From Triplophysa rosa (Eukaryota > Chordata > Actinopteri > Cypriniformes > Nemacheilidae): a DNA stretch of 64,000 nt. Under the pieces are notes generated by a model. The model worked only from the letters and a program-made list of their open reading frames with translations, made no database searches and was not told the DNA's origin. Below, in pieces: positions 1 to 11,894 of the stretch; position 1 is the first letter of the stretch, and each line of letters opens with the position of its first letter. A program made the position numbers and the translations under genes. The stretch spans positions 9,764,276 to 9,828,275 of the forward strand of contig NC_079894.1 of the NCBI RefSeq assembly GCF_024868665.1, read 5' to 3'.

Positions 1-15
1 TAACATTAGTGCATT

Positions 16-270
16 CCCAGATAGCACAGGTAAGATGTTTGTTAAAAATCTGGAGATCTGGAAAAACGTCTGCTTTGTAAAAAAACATCTTAGAAAGAGC
101 AGTTTTACATCCATTCCAAATCATAAACATCATACAGACATCTTCTAGATGTTTATATGACATCTGACAGCAGACGTCTCAGAGACATATTGCAGATGAG
201 AAAGCTATGTCTTGCAGATGTAAATGCAGACATAAAATAGATGTCTTCCAGATGTATGTGTTCTATCGGG
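16..270. repeat. MITE copy A (ACGTCT/AGATGT-rich palindromic element, 5' arm lost)
   Basis: The segment begins CCCAGATAGCACA and ends TTCTATCGGG, and is filled with CATCT/AGATGT/AGACGT words. It matches a fuller copy at 58865-59233 over its right two thirds, including the shared words around TACATCCATTC and GCAGATGTAAATGCAGAC. The left inverted arm seen in the other copy is missing here, so this is an internally deleted copy. No coding capacity is visible. It lies in what should be a downstream intron of the MAP4-like gene. Confidence 0.7.
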
Positions 271-519
271 TTAGCTAACATGAATTCACAATGAACTCTA
301 CAGCATTTATTAATCTTAGTTCATGTGAATTTCAGCATTTACTAAATTAAATTATCTTTTTAAAACCAAATGCTGTACGATGTAAACAGAAAGTAAACAT
401 TAGTTTTAACTTGCACCATGAGCTAACCTGAATAACTGTATTGACATTAACATTAACAACGATGAATACATGCTGGAAAAAACGATATTCTATCAAAACT
501 ATAAACTATACTCTTTTAT

Positions 520-616
520 AAATTTGATCAAACTAAATACTCTTCGAAGATACAACGCATGCAATACTACTGAATAGGCACTCAAGATTAATATGAGATT
601 GGCAGAAACTGCCTGT
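520..616. repeat. Dispersed repeat, copy 1 of a pair
   Basis: About 100 bp containing TACTCTTCGAAGATAC, GCAATACTACT and ATATGAGATTGGCAGAAACT. The same blocks in the same order recur at 6800-6909. The two copies differ at scattered positions, so this is an old dispersed repeat rather than a recent duplication. The superfamily was not determined. Confidence 0.6.
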
Positions 617-1204
617 GATACCATATCAGGTAAGCACTACACCACAATGAGAAGGCTGACATTGCTGCAAATGATCTTACATGTGGAGAACATAATAGAC
701 TTTGCATTGATTTTCCAAAATGAATGACCTAGAAGCCATAAGTACATATGGCTGTACAGTTTATCCATTTGCAGTACTAAAATTGTTTGCGGCTTCACAA
801 ACTGTTCCATTGTTAAACAATAACATATTTGACCTCCAAGCAGTAGTGTTTCTTTCATTTAATTATTAAATGGCAAGCTTCAACACCATCGGTGCCCTAA
901 TGCATTTCAAGCTACTGTATTAAACTGTGACAATGTGCCCCGGTACAGCACATACTGTACTGTAACAAACATCTGGATTTGAGAATAAACAGTGGTTATG
1001 GTAACCCAAGAGGAAGGCTGTCAGCCTGTCTGGAGCTTAAGTTCAGAGTTCACAAGGGCTGATTTCTGGCAGCAGTGTTTGAGGCATCTGAAGGGGCTAA
1101 AATTCTTAAATTTGATCAGGGATGTTGTCTTCTACGATCAGGCTTATGGGCAGACCAGGCTTAGACAAACATACTCTTTAAACTCTAAATATAACTGAAC
1201 TCCT

Positions 1205-3402
1205 GCACAGTGTCTCTACTTCCTCTGCAAACTGAGAAGAGCAAGAGCCCCAGCCCCTATCATGTGCACCTTCAACAGAGGCACCATCGAGAGCCTTTTG
1301 ACTAGCTGCATCACTGTGTGGTATGGCGCCTGCAACGCGTCCTGCCGCAAGACCCTCCAACGCATAGTGAGAGCAGCTGAGAAGATCATTGGTGTCTCTC
1401 TCCCCTCCCTCCAGGACATTTATGGAACCTGTCTCACCCGAAACGCCCTCTGCATTGCAGATGATCCCACTCACCCGACACACAGCTTCTTCAGGCTGCT
1501 GCCATCAGGGAGGAGACTGCGGAGTCTCCAGGCCAGGACCAGCAGACTAAAGGAGAGCTTCATCCACCTGGCAGTCAGGAAGCTAAACTCCCTCCCCACC
1601 CTGCCCCCCTCCCCTCTCTTGCCCCATGCACCACTGAACTCTGACCACATCCACAGGTCCTTCCACTCCCAACCCCCCCACCACAACATACACTGACCCG
1701 CACTAGTCACTTTATGCAGCATTGGACTGCTCACTACCTCATTCAGCATCGGTCTTCCCCTCTTCAACTACCTCTTCTGACGGGTTAAACAAAGCCTGCT
1801 CTCTTTGTCACTTTAAACAAACTAATAAGCTCTTTGCACTACCTCACATCTGCACTGTTGTATACTTCACTGGTTTGCACTCTATCTGCTATTATTACCT
1901 ATCTTCTTTTTCTTTTTTTAAATATCCCTGCTTGTTAAAGCGGCAGTCCGCACGTTTTTTGGAGTAAAAATGAGCTAAAACCAATTCTTGAGCAAGTACA
2001 TGAAAGAACGGTGTTTAAAACTGTGTCACTACCCTTGCTGGATTCACCACGGAAAGCGTGTAATAGTTTGTAATTTGCCCTGTCGGGGTCGACTTTTCCG
2101 GAGATCCTTATATGGTGTCTTTCGTCTGTGCGTCATTTCGTCACATTCGTACACAGAACGAAGAGGATCCGGCTGCTAGCCAGCGCGTGTATGCTACCAG
2201 TGACAGGCGATTTGTGATTTGTAGCGTGTACTCACAACTGCTGGGTAGGATTTCATACAACGTTTAGTATTATTTATGGCGGCGTTTAGTACTTTTAAAC
2301 GCCAAGCAGTGTTGCCATCTGGGGATTCATCATTTGTGAAAAGCAAGAAAGAAAGAACTGAAGACGGTTTACAAAGAAACAGGGAATGTGATCGGACTCG
2401 TGCGAAAATTAATATTGGCAAGGCATTTCAAAGGTGGCGGGAACTCCGTGATCTGAAAGGAATGTAAACGGATGCAGACATCGCTTTATTTCTTCTGAAC
2501 AGGTAAGACAAATTTTAAACATTTCAATAGATAACACAAAAACCGCAGCGCACTTGTTGTGTTAATATAGACGGGTACAGTTTCATCGTTTGTTCTTTCT
2601 CTCTTTATGTTCATTATGATAAATGTAATTTAAGCCCTATTCGCCCGGGATTAGTATGATCTGGGGACCTCATGTGATTTAGAAATGACCTCCCCACATC
2701 TGTATATCATTAGCACGGACAAGTGAAGCCTGTGATTTTACTCAAATTTACGGACTTATATCCCGGATATGATGGCAAGGCTTTGTATATAGTATATATA
2801 GTTGTATGATGTACAATGATTTATGACCGTGACTGTCAGCATTTGAGACCCGCGTTCGGGGATCTTCTGTCCGGTTCGCGTTACGGTAGTTTCCATGAGA
2901 AATAACAAAATGACCCAGCACCCGAAATAATATCAAAACACTTCAACACAGCCTCCATTTGTGCTATTTGTGTCTGTTTATGTTCTTATTTGTTTCGTGT
3001 TATATCATCTTCCATGTTATCTGTGTTTATTATGCACAGATGTACAGTGAAGATTCTCACCGCTGCACTGTCACAGGCCACGACTCAAAACATCAGACTC
3101 ATCCGCGCAGTTGAGCAGTGCCGAATCACAACTCACGCAAAGAAATATCTCTGCACATCACCTGCAGTAGCAATTACAAACTGAGATGGCGACAAAGAGG
3201 CCAATCCGACGGACTGCCGCGTTAAATTGTATTTTACGTATATATAATAATCTGTATGTATCTGTATCTCTTTTTATATTTTTTTATTCTGTGTTAGTGT
3301 TATTTGTATGCACCACGAGACTGAGAGTAACGCAATTTCAATCCTCTATATGTATGTACTGTACATGTGGCAGAATTGACAATAAAGCAGACTTTGACTT
3401 TT
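1205..3402 (+). mobile_element. 5'-truncated L2/CR1-like LINE, split by a TTAA transposon
   Basis: From about 1205 the plus strand encodes the C-terminal end of a non-LTR reverse transcriptase (about 1262-1696): FNRGTIESLLTSCITVWYG, then LQRIVRAAEKIIG, LPSLQDIY and LLPSGRRLRSL, words typical of fish LINE ORF2 tails. The 3' UTR follows and resumes after an inserted element (1935-3225), ending at the LINE terminus CAATAAAGCAGACTTTGACT near 3402. The 5' part (endonuclease and most of the RT) is absent, the usual result of incomplete reverse transcription. It is a dead copy inside the MAP4-like gene. Confidence 0.8.
1935..3225. mobile_element. TTAA-target DNA transposon inserted in the LINE 3' UTR
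   Basis: The element is bounded by TTAA on both sides (1935-1938 and 3222-3225). It has matching ends: AGCGGCAGTCCG on the left, and CGGACTGCCGCG on the right, which reads CGCGGCAGTCCG in reverse complement. Removing it rejoins the LINE 3' UTR. Inside is a 63-codon reading frame (2276-2467) with the segment FQRWRELRDLKGM; I have seen similar fragments in fish repeats but cannot assign a function. No transposase is visible, so it is non-autonomous. TTAA targets suggest Kolobok or piggyBac; the superfamily is inference. Confidence 0.7.
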
Positions 3403-3554
3403 GAACTCCTCATCAAAGAACCAACCTGAACGGCATATGCAACCAGATAAAAAACGAATAAATGGCTTTTGCCACTCGCCATTGTGTGGTATGCCAGAGT
3501 ATTCAGATAAACGTGAGTCGTATATTTGAGAAATGGTCATGCAGTAAGGCATAC

Positions 3555-3735
3555 TTTCCCTCTTTCCATCGATTCCATCCAAGAGGGGGCGATACTCTGT
3601 CTTCCCAACAGTCTCGCCAACTTTATCGTCGAAGGTCTGTGCCTCTAACCCGGCCACAAAATCTCTCTTCAGCAGGCTGTCCTGGGCCGCCTTAGCCGCC
3701 CCTTCTGTGAAGGCATCACGTAAACTAAAGTCCAT
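3555..3735 (-). CDS. map4: MAP4-like microtubule-associated protein, first coding exon (partial gene)
   Basis: The minus strand has a polypyrimidine tract and CAG acceptor (exon start 3739), then GAGG and ATG at 3735 in good Kozak context (A at -3, G at +4). The exon encodes MDFSLRDAFTEGAAK, then LLKRDFVAGLEAQTFDDK and VGETVGKTEYRPLLDG, and ends at a GTATGC donor after 3555. The KRDF...LEA..FDD.VGETVGKT.Y.PLLD signature is the acidic N-terminus of MAP4, a protein that binds and stabilises microtubules. The projection, proline-rich and tubulin-binding repeat exons would lie to the left of the window. The name rests on this one exon; a map4-like paralogue is equally possible. Confidence 0.75.
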
Positions 3736-3739
3736 CCTC

Positions 3740-4859
3740 CTGAAAAAAGGAGAAAAGGGGCAATGAGTCAAAACAAAGCAAACATGGACTTTCTCACTTA
3801 CGTAGATCCATTAAAAGGAAATGCCGAAAGAGCACATTATTTTCTTAAACTAGAAATCCTGCCCTGCAATGCAATCGCAATGGTCAATTTTTGTGCATGT
3901 TCCTATTTGTAAAGTTAATGTTGAACCTTTCAGATTATCTTCAACTAAATCACATGTCTGGATATATGCATGTTTATAATGCTCCTCTACATCATTTTAT
4001 CATTATCTCATTACTGATGACATCACCAACAGCAGCACTGTTTTTTGCACAACTGGATTGTGGCTGGTGCATGCACATGTGAGATTAAAGAAGGGAGAGA
4101 AAGAGAAGATGAGAAAGGATCCAGAAATAGAAGTTGTCATTGTGTACTCGCCCAAGGAAGCGTGTTTGTTTGCCATTGCACTAGTTTAACTGCGTGCCAT
4201 TGTTTCTCTAGCTGCCACACTATGCACATTCAGACACCCCAGATTAACACAATTACACTCACTGTACTCTTCACCAAAAACATACCAACCAAATTAAACC
4301 CTTGTGTGTTTTTACAGCGGGGTGCAAAAGAGTGAAGAGCAAAACAAATCTCCAAAGCGATTTTGATCTATCCAGTATAGACATTAATATGATTATGTAA
4401 ATCTGTTCCTAGCTAAACGTGGGATTAAAATGCTACTGCTCCAGAATTGACCCAAAATCCATCCCCCCCAAATCGCTCTCTCTTCTTTAGCTGTTGGTTG
4501 ATCTTTGCTATTCTCTTTCACTAATCATCCATAGCTTTGCCTTTGCATTTTGTTCCTCCTCTCTTTGTGATTTCCCCCCCTTCTGGATGCACATGGATGT
4601 ATAGTGTAATTCTTTCTGTTGATATCCCGGTGGATGATAAGAAGCCCAGCTGGTCCAAAAAACAAGGGCTTAGAGCCAGCGCGATTCCCCCTTGAATCAG
4701 TCAGCTCAGCTGGACAGAATTCACTCATCCCCTAACCTCCCCCCACAGAAGTCACATCATCAGCCCAACAACACTTACTGTAATCAGCTGTTACTGTACA
4801 GAGGCTCACAGTCAGACATTGCACTGTAAGAACATAAAACGTTCAGAAAAACACACAGT
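3740..4859. other. Intronic DNA, nothing recognised
   Basis: Upstream intron of the MAP4-like gene. Reading both strands I see only short, stop-rich frames, no splice-bounded exon and no element with clear ends. Confidence 0.5.
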
Positions 4860-4860
4860 C

Positions 4861-5313
4861 TAGGGCTGTCGCGATAAACCGACGATAAATATCACGTGAT
4901 TTATGCACAGCTTTTGAGTGAAGTACGGGAAAATGCTGCTGCATCCGAAAGCCAGAGGGCGCTCTCGTGCGGAAACTCCAAATACGCACTGCAGAAGAAG
5001 ACCATAACACGTTCTAGAATCTAGGAAATGCCTATATCTTTTTATCACTGTTACTCAAGCCTCATCAGGTATTTTTATAATAATAAAGTATATTTATAAT
5101 GATCATGTTTGACGGGTGTTGCTTTTTCAAATGTACATTATAAGTGGACTCAAACTCGCACTGCTTTTAGATCGAGCAGCATTTCCTACTGATCCCAGAG
5201 ACGTGCTTCACGGACAAGCTATGCATTAAAAAAATATTGACACATTGCATATCGCAGCCAGCTTGATTTCAATAGGATTTAGTGGTATCGCGATAAATTA
5301 TCGTGCAGCCCTA
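4861..5313. mobile_element. Palindromic hAT-type MITE (TAGGGCTGTCGCGATAAA ends)
   Basis: The left end TAGGGCTGTCGCGATAAA is mirrored at the right end by TCGCGATAAATTATCGTGCA followed by GCCCTA. The ends are flanked by AGTC/AGTCT on both sides, a partial target duplication. The interior has no open reading frame of note. TAGGGCTG ends are typical of abundant fish hAT-derived MITEs. Confidence 0.7.
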
Positions 5314-5967
5314 AGTCTGACCACTGTGCTTCTTCACGTTCAGTGACCAAAGCAAGTATTTGTAGGAACATCATCCCAGTGCCAATGATAACACTGAAAA
5401 TGTGGCTGTTTGTTCAATGTTTACCTCCGTGAACTATTGTAAAAAAAATCCTTATCATTGATTTATGATTATGTTATGCGTAGCATTTATTTTCAATGTA
5501 TTACAACGAGTTAAAAAGGCCAAAATCAGTGATTTCAAAGGGAACAGAACATATGGCAGGTCATTATGGAGGTTTAACCATCAGACCGTGGCAAATGAGT
5601 CACAGGTACATTCCTGCACTTTTACTGCTGGGACAGAATGCAGTCTGCATTTTTGTGATTCAGCAGTTTGTCTCTATAATCTGCATGATGCCACAAGCCC
5701 TGGCACAGAGTGGCATCTATATCTATCTGGCAAGCTGGCAGGGACTGCTCTTGATCACTTTAGTCTAAAGTTAAAGGCAGGTCTAAAAAAGAAAGAAATG
5801 CAAGATGTCATATACAGTATTTTATATACAGTAGCATGATAAATCATGTAAACATACATAAATCAAAATTTTAACAAAACGTAATACGTTATAAAAGCAG
5901 AGAGCACAAAATGCAACAAACAAAAGCAAATTAAAATGAATTTTCTCATTCACCAGATGCATCTTTT

Positions 5968-6480
5968 AAGGGGGGGATTTAACGCTGTTTCTTGCATTCT
6001 GACTTCTTTACAATGTTAAACTTTCTGGCTTCTCATGCTTAACATGGGTCAACTTGTCAAAAAACGAGTTGGACATATTACATAGTATTTCTGTGCTCGA
6101 TACACTCCCCCAAGGTTCGTGTAGGTTTCGGAAAGTTTTTTTTCGAACATGAAAAACCGTGACGTAACAACTTTTCTTAGTCCTTTATTGGGCAATTTTC
6201 CCAGAAAAGCACACCCACGGCAAGGCGAAAAGAAATAGCCCGCCCACGCGTCAATCAATGAGCGATAGGAAGACCCGCCTACCATCAAGATTGGCTGCAC
6301 TGTGGCCCTGCAGCTGCAGCTCGTTACTCTTGCAATAGAGTTTGTTCACACTCATTTCAGTGATGGATGTTATATAAACGGTGGATATAACACTGGATTT
6401 GCAGATCGTTTGAAACTGATAGATGGAGCGGTCCCAGCGCTAAAAGATGCTGGACATGAACCGCACGCGGTAGGTTATAT
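5968..6480. repeat. Dispersed DNA element, copy 1 (second copy at about 17620-18745)
   Basis: Shared blocks include TGACTTCTTTACA, GGCTTCTCATGCTTAAC, GAGTTGGAC.TAT, TTTCGGAAAGTTTTTTTT, ACCATCAAGAT.GGCTGC, GATGTTATATAAAC.GTGGAT and GTCCCAGCGCTAAAAGATGC. This copy is uninterrupted, so it serves as the empty-site reference for two insertions (a SINE and a Harbinger MITE) in the other copy. No coding sequence was recognised. Confidence 0.65.
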
Positions 6481-6567
6481 GTCTGTGTTTTGTTGGCACT
6501 CGGCGCATACTTGCAATGTAAACAACACAAACTTATAGTGAATCAAAACAGTTATGCAGGGATAACG

Positions 6568-6702
6568 CAGCGTTTCCCATACAATGCATTTACTTAGGCG
6601 GTCCGCCCAGGTATATTAATGGCCTAATTAGTATGCGAATATGATAATTAGTTTGTAACGTCACCAGGACCACAAGTCTGTCAAATCCTGTGGGAAACAC
6701 TG
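6568..6702. mobile_element. Short MITE with CAGCGTTTCCCA/TGGGAAACACTG ends
   Basis: It starts CAGCGTTTCCCATACAATGC and ends TGTGGGAAACACTG, an imperfect inverted pair. A longer relative with the same ends sits at 12285-12828; both share GTCTGTCAAA(A)TCCTGTGGG before the end. The TIR style fits hAT, but no clean 8-bp target duplication is visible. Confidence 0.65.
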
Positions 6703-6799
6703 TAATGCAATGATGTATTGTGTGCCCCTGATTTAGTTCCTCCCCCCCGCACACCCCCAGGATGTCGTTTGTTTTCGGAAATAATCGTACAGCTGTATC

Positions 6800-6909
6800 T
6801 ATCTTTTATAAATGTGTTCAAACTATATACTCTTCGAAGATACGAAGTATGCAATACTACTCTATAGGTACTCAAGATCAATATGAGATTGGCAGAAACT
6901 GCCTGTTCA
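6800..6909. repeat. Dispersed repeat, copy 2 of a pair
   Basis: Matches 520-616 through TACTCTTCGAAGATAC, GCAATACTACT and AATATGAGATTGGCAGAAAC. No coding content recognised. Confidence 0.6.
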
Positions 6910-8909
6910 ACTGGACCTTTAAATATTGCTCAAGCCAAATGGTACAAAATCAAAACAGCATCTGACAGAAGCGTACACTCCATCCTCATTCAATCTAAAG
7001 GAGAACGGAGAGCACACAAGGATTTTCTGGGGATTGGGCTGTCATTTGTGTTGCTGTGTAAACACAGTATTCCAAACATTCCTGTAGGAATGCACACACA
7101 ACGTGGGACGGGGGTCTGACTCAATGTCTTCCATTGTGTGCCAAAGCCACTGAGCATGCGGTTACTGGCTGCCACTCATTGTGACAGGGTTTATGTATCT
7201 GCGCCAGTGCCAATCTTTGTCTGTCTGAGTTATTATGAGTTAAAGCAAAACACCCAAAAATAAGGCCCCTTCAACAGTCAAAAAACTGGAAGCCTTCCAA
7301 AAAGGAGGTAAATGGTCTGTCAGTGGTGGTCAGTTCGACAAGCAGACAGGAATCTCCAATTCGGTGTGATCCAAATATTGAAGTTTTTCATAACATTCTT
7401 CATTACACTACTAGAACCCTACAGCTTACGTCATGTCCTAAAATGGGGAGTGATATTGCCTTATAAACACCCATGGTCACTGCAAAACAGTGGAGGGGGA
7501 TGTCTGTGCGGATTTTAATCAGAAGCCATCAGTGAAGGGAATGAAGATTATGCAAGACGGGACACAGGGCATCACAACAGGCCTGCAGGCCCTGACCTGA
7601 CACCCCAGAATTACAACGGTCCAGCAAACAGCACACCATCTTACCGAGCTTTATGTTCCAAGTGACATATGATAACACTGAGGGTTCAAGCCAGTTCCAG
7701 TACATAAATTTAGATGGTTAATACTACAGAATGGTAAAGCATTTTTTGAGGCAAATGACTTTAGGCGTACATTTGTTTTCTTTTATTACCTTACCAGGTC
7801 TTTGACTATATTTATAAAATTAACTTCTTATACAACATGTTTCAATCAACTACATTCACACAAAAATAATTAAATACACCTAAAAATACACCTACATTTT
7901 TTTATCTATAACACACAACACTTCTTCACACTTGTTACAATGAATAAGAAAAGGAGTATGAGAAATAAGACCTAAGGGGGTGTGGTCAACGAGGACAGTA
8001 CAGAGTGGAAGTTTTTTTCCTCTGTTCCTTTATAATGAATATGCTATATCAAATAAGCAAAAGAACATATAGGTTTCATATTTCCCACCATCAAATGTTA
8101 TGTTCCACTTCCAGGCATACTGTACATGACCTTCAATGCGTCGGACGTGCGTTTCACTTCAGATCAGTTTTACAGTATGACGCATGTGCATGAGACATGT
8201 TGTAGAGGTGAACTGCAGAAAGCCGAGCACACGAGACGCTTGCGCGTATTAAACGTGCTCCACGCTGGCATAATAGCACAATGCGCGCCGATTTACCTAT
8301 GAAATGACATTTAGTGATCATTATAGCCACTAAAACAAGATCCAGTGTGCAGTGTAAATGGGGACGAGCAATCTTACGACGCGTCCTTTTTAAGACTACA
8401 TGAAACCTCACAAGATTTCATCATCCCACAAAACCAACAACGTTCAGATGTCTCGCAGACTGGTTACTGAAGCAATATGTGACACTGCTGAAATTATGTA
8501 ACTCTAGAAGATTCGACAGAGGTTTTCTCATGTTGATGCGCAGACACCTGTCTGGAGCATCTCCGCCAAACTGCGGCAGTGCCCTAACAAAGAGAAATCT
8601 CGACATGGCGACGTATATTGATGAACAAACGTTTGCAAACGGATAAGAGACCATGACTGTCACTGTGTGCCTTGTATGTACATCGCATCGTGAGCTTACA
8701 TGTACATAATAATACCGTAACGCCTGCCAAGTGGCGACAGCGATTGAATCAAACCCCCTATGACTCTGAAGCGTGCGTAACGCGCGGAATAAATGAATCA
8801 TTTCTGTCATTGTTTTCACGATTGTTTGTTAATGCATATGGCCTTATAGTATGACTTCATTTTTAGAAGTGCAACGTGAGCGTTAATCACAATGTCAAAG
8901 CGCACTTAC
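6910..8909. other. Intronic DNA, nothing recognised
   Basis: About 2 kb inside the presumed first intron of the MAP4-like gene. Frames are short and lack family motifs; I see no exon with flanking splice signals and no element ends. Confidence 0.4.
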
Positions 8910-9030
8910 CCGTTGTTGTTGTTTTTAAAATTCAGTACGCTGTAGTGTTGAACGACGTCCGCTTTCTCGTACAGTGCGCCTCTGTGATAGCAAGGCAGCG
9001 CCCCGCCCCTTAGTTCTCTCGCCCAATCAC
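8910..9030 (-). promoter_or_regulatory. Candidate promoter and non-coding first exon of the MAP4-like gene
   Basis: On the minus strand a GC-rich stretch contains ATTGG (inverted CCAAT) and a GGGGCGGGGC GC box. It is followed about 85 bp later by an excellent splice donor, ACAACAACG|GGTAAGT with exon end 8910. The next minus-strand acceptor with a strong start codon is the MAP4-like exon ending at 3739. A TATA-less GC/CCAAT promoter feeding a 5' UTR exon explains these signals, but no transcript evidence is available here. Confidence 0.4.
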
Positions 9031-9512
9031 AACTCAGAAATATTGTATTCGTTTTGTTTTATCCGCCTGTCTACATTTGGTTCCCTAGTTTGAGCATCAT
9101 CTCGATTCTCGGATGTGTCCCCCTGCATTGATGGACAGCCAAAAACTCACAAACAGTACGGTGATGCAGATGAGAGGCAATAATTTGCGCCAATCAATCA
9201 GGCATAAAAACAGTACTGAATTGGCACTGAACAGAATACTCCGTCTAGCCATCAAAGCAAGGTGGGCGTGGTTCGTCGTCATCCCGAATCTATCAGACGA
9301 ATTGACGTGGATGAAGAACATTATTCTGTCTGACTAACTCAATGTTAAAGCGTTACGGTCCAGTCAGTCCTTACACGATTTTTTTAATTTCGAAAATCCC
9401 CTAATTGTAAGTCATACAGCTACAGAACCCTCTAAAATTACAGGTGTATAAGAGCATCAGATGTGGAAGTACGGATTTCCTCTATTTTGTTGTTTATCCG
9501 GTACTGGGACTT

Positions 9513-10050
9513 GATTAAGGAGCATATGCTTGTGTGAGTTCTTAGTATAAAACTGCAATAGGCGTAGTGCAGGACTTAAAGTAGGTGTGTGTCTGCTATC
9601 TTCCCAGTACACTAGCTGCGTTTACTTTTTGGAGTTACACTTAATCAAACCATTCAATAGAATGTCCTTCCCTTGTATATTTTATAATAAACTGCTTTAA
9701 CATTGACAGATGACTTTGGCTATGATTCATTATATCTTTTTGCTGCTATTTTCTTTAAAAAGTTATATTGTATCCGTTGTATCCGATTAAGGAGCATATG
9801 CTTGTGTGAGTTCTTAGTATAAAACTGCAATAGGCGTAGTGCAGGACTTAAAGTAGGTGTGTGTCTGCTATCTTCCCAGTACACTAGCTGCGTTTACTTT
9901 TTGGAGTTACACTTAATCAAACCATTCAATAGAATGTCCTTCCCTTGTATATTTTATAATAAACTGCTTTAACATTGACAGATGACTTTGGCTATGATTC
10001 ATTATATCTTTTTGCTGCTATTTTCTTTAAAAAGTTATATTGTATCCGTT
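9513..10050. repeat. Two-copy tandem duplication, 272-bp period
   Basis: The unit starting GATTAAGGAGCATATGCTTG at 9513 repeats from 9785 with no difference that I can see, and the second copy ends with TTGTATCCGTT at about 10050. The near-perfect identity means it is recent, polymorphic or an assembly artefact. It lies between kcnh2 and the candidate MAP4-like promoter. Confidence 0.9.
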
Positions 10051-11395
10051 ACTGTATATCACCTATTTTATGGAAATGTATGTATCTTGTAGTTTTAATT
10101 GCTTTTCCTGCCCACCACAGAGGGAAATATAAATTTAATAGTATATTAAATAGTACAAAATAAAAGTGTAAATAGAAAATATACTTTTATAAAAATTATA
10201 AACTTTTCGTATAAATACAAATGTGACTTATTTCTATGCTAAAAGAATATTTAAAAAGACAATACAGTTTAGCTTGAAAACTTGCACATGATTTTACTGT
10301 ACATATTTGAAAACACATTGAAGAAAAGGTTCAACAGTGACAAAAAACTGCGGTTTTAATCTAGTAAAACTTGAAAATCGGATAAAAGGCTGGCTCCATG
10401 GTTTAAATTAACTAATATAAATTGACAGAAAAATGCTTTTGACAATCACAGAAATGCAATCATTTGGATGATCTAATTCATTTATTTGCTGTGAATATGA
10501 TCCAAAGTTCATAGGTGATCATATCTGCACAATAATAATTTAGTAAGCTATAACAATAAATATTTCTACTCAATATTGCAATAAATGATTACGTTATAAT
10601 ACATCTTAACGTGCCAAGATACTCTTTCTATACACCACATTTCATAATAATATCTTTGTTGAAAGGTATGGTTTACTACTGAATGTGTTTGGCATGGACA
10701 AGCAGCAAATGGTTATACATTTATGTATTTACTACTAACTGCACTGGTGATATGGATTTTGAACATTATGTTTTTAATTCACACTTTCTAAATCACATTC
10801 TACACACTTTGACCCTTTGGTCAAACAGATGATTATATACAGTATTTAGTGATAATATATTATGTTGGAAAAATCTGTGCAGTGAAAGATTTTAACACAT
10901 GCTTTCAGTAATGTACTGTAAAGCGCAGTCACATTATTCAGCAGGTATCAGTCTTTCCTGAATCAACTCACTCAGAGGTATTTCAGCTACGTGAGATGAG
11001 CTTGGGTTCCACCACCTGAGATACGTTCCCTTGTCACAAACCTTAACCATTCTTACTCTGGTTGGTCTTTCCAGTGTATTAGTATGTCCAAGACATACTT
11101 TTTTCCAGACGGACCATCGTTAATTCTAAACACACAAAACCGATATGCTAATACAAATCATTACATTCACACCTCAGAATAACAAATGAACACTTGCGAA
11201 ATAAAATGCTTTCAGTGAAAGACAGGTAAAAACAATATTGTTAGACCAGCTAACACACATATACCAAACTACAGGAACATACACCTCTACATTAGACTGT
11301 CTGAGGTCATTTATATGAACCTGAAGTAGGAACTTTCTGCTCAGTGGTGGTCCTTGTAAGCATTATTCTGAGATGTTTAAACCAACACTTCACTC
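10051..11395. other. AT-rich spacer and probable kcnh2 3' UTR
   Basis: Begins directly downstream of the kcnh2 stop codon (minus strand). A minus-strand AATAAA occurs at 10481-10486, about 0.9 kb past the stop, and is a candidate polyadenylation signal. No coding exon or mobile element was recognised. Confidence 0.4.
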
Positions 11396-11806
11396 TTAAC
11401 TCCCTGGATCAGAGCCGTGTTTTTGGGGGGGTTTTGAGGAATCACCCTCTAACTGATGTTGCACTGGCAATGACAGGCGTCTTTGACACTCCAGCTCTGT
11501 TTCTAGCCTCTGTCCAGCTTGTGGATGGTGAACTGTTCCAAAAGTCTCTGATTCTAAAAAAAGATCATTTCTTTGATCATTCTGCCGGGAATCAGTGTGT
11601 GCTGGAAGATCGTCTGAGAGGTTTGATGAACTCTGGCCCATGCTATGCGGCCATGTCTCCATATAAGCCTCAGGAGAATTGTGTTTGACAGCCTGACCAT
11701 CAGTGGAGGGCTGTGGGGAACAATCCAGTAGCTGGAGCTCCATCGCCCCTGACAGGCTTTTATTGGACTTCATAGGACTGTCAGCAAAGTCCTGCGGATC
11801 AAGTAT
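11396..11806 (-). CDS. kcnh2: kcnh2 exon 15 (C-terminal tail and stop)
   Basis: The acceptor CCAAG is at 11807-11811 and the stop TAA at 11396-11398. It encodes residues 1116-1251, starting ILDPQDFADSPMK and ending with CQRRLSLP and KHGSDPGS, the conserved erg1 tail. The middle is acidic, serine-rich and poorly conserved. The frame joins exon 14 exactly at a codon boundary. Confidence 0.9.
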   Translation of the reverse strand: MLDPQDFADSPMKSNKSLSGAMELQLLDCSPQPSTDGQAVKHNSPEAYMETWPHSMGQSSSNLSDDLPAHTDSRQNDQRNDLFLESETFGTVHHPQAGQRLETELECQRRLSLPVQHQLEGDSSKPPQKHGSDPGS

Positions 11807-11894
11807 CTTGGAAAAGGAACAAAGATAATGTATGAGTGGCTATAACTTCGAAGATACAACAAGTTGATTACTATAGTTTAATAATGTGTGATAC

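Noticed and set aside
11344..11688. 114-codon plus-strand frame starting MVVLVSIILRCLNQHF
   Set aside because: It is the antisense shadow of kcnh2 exon 15; the minus strand has the conserved erg tail and splice sites.
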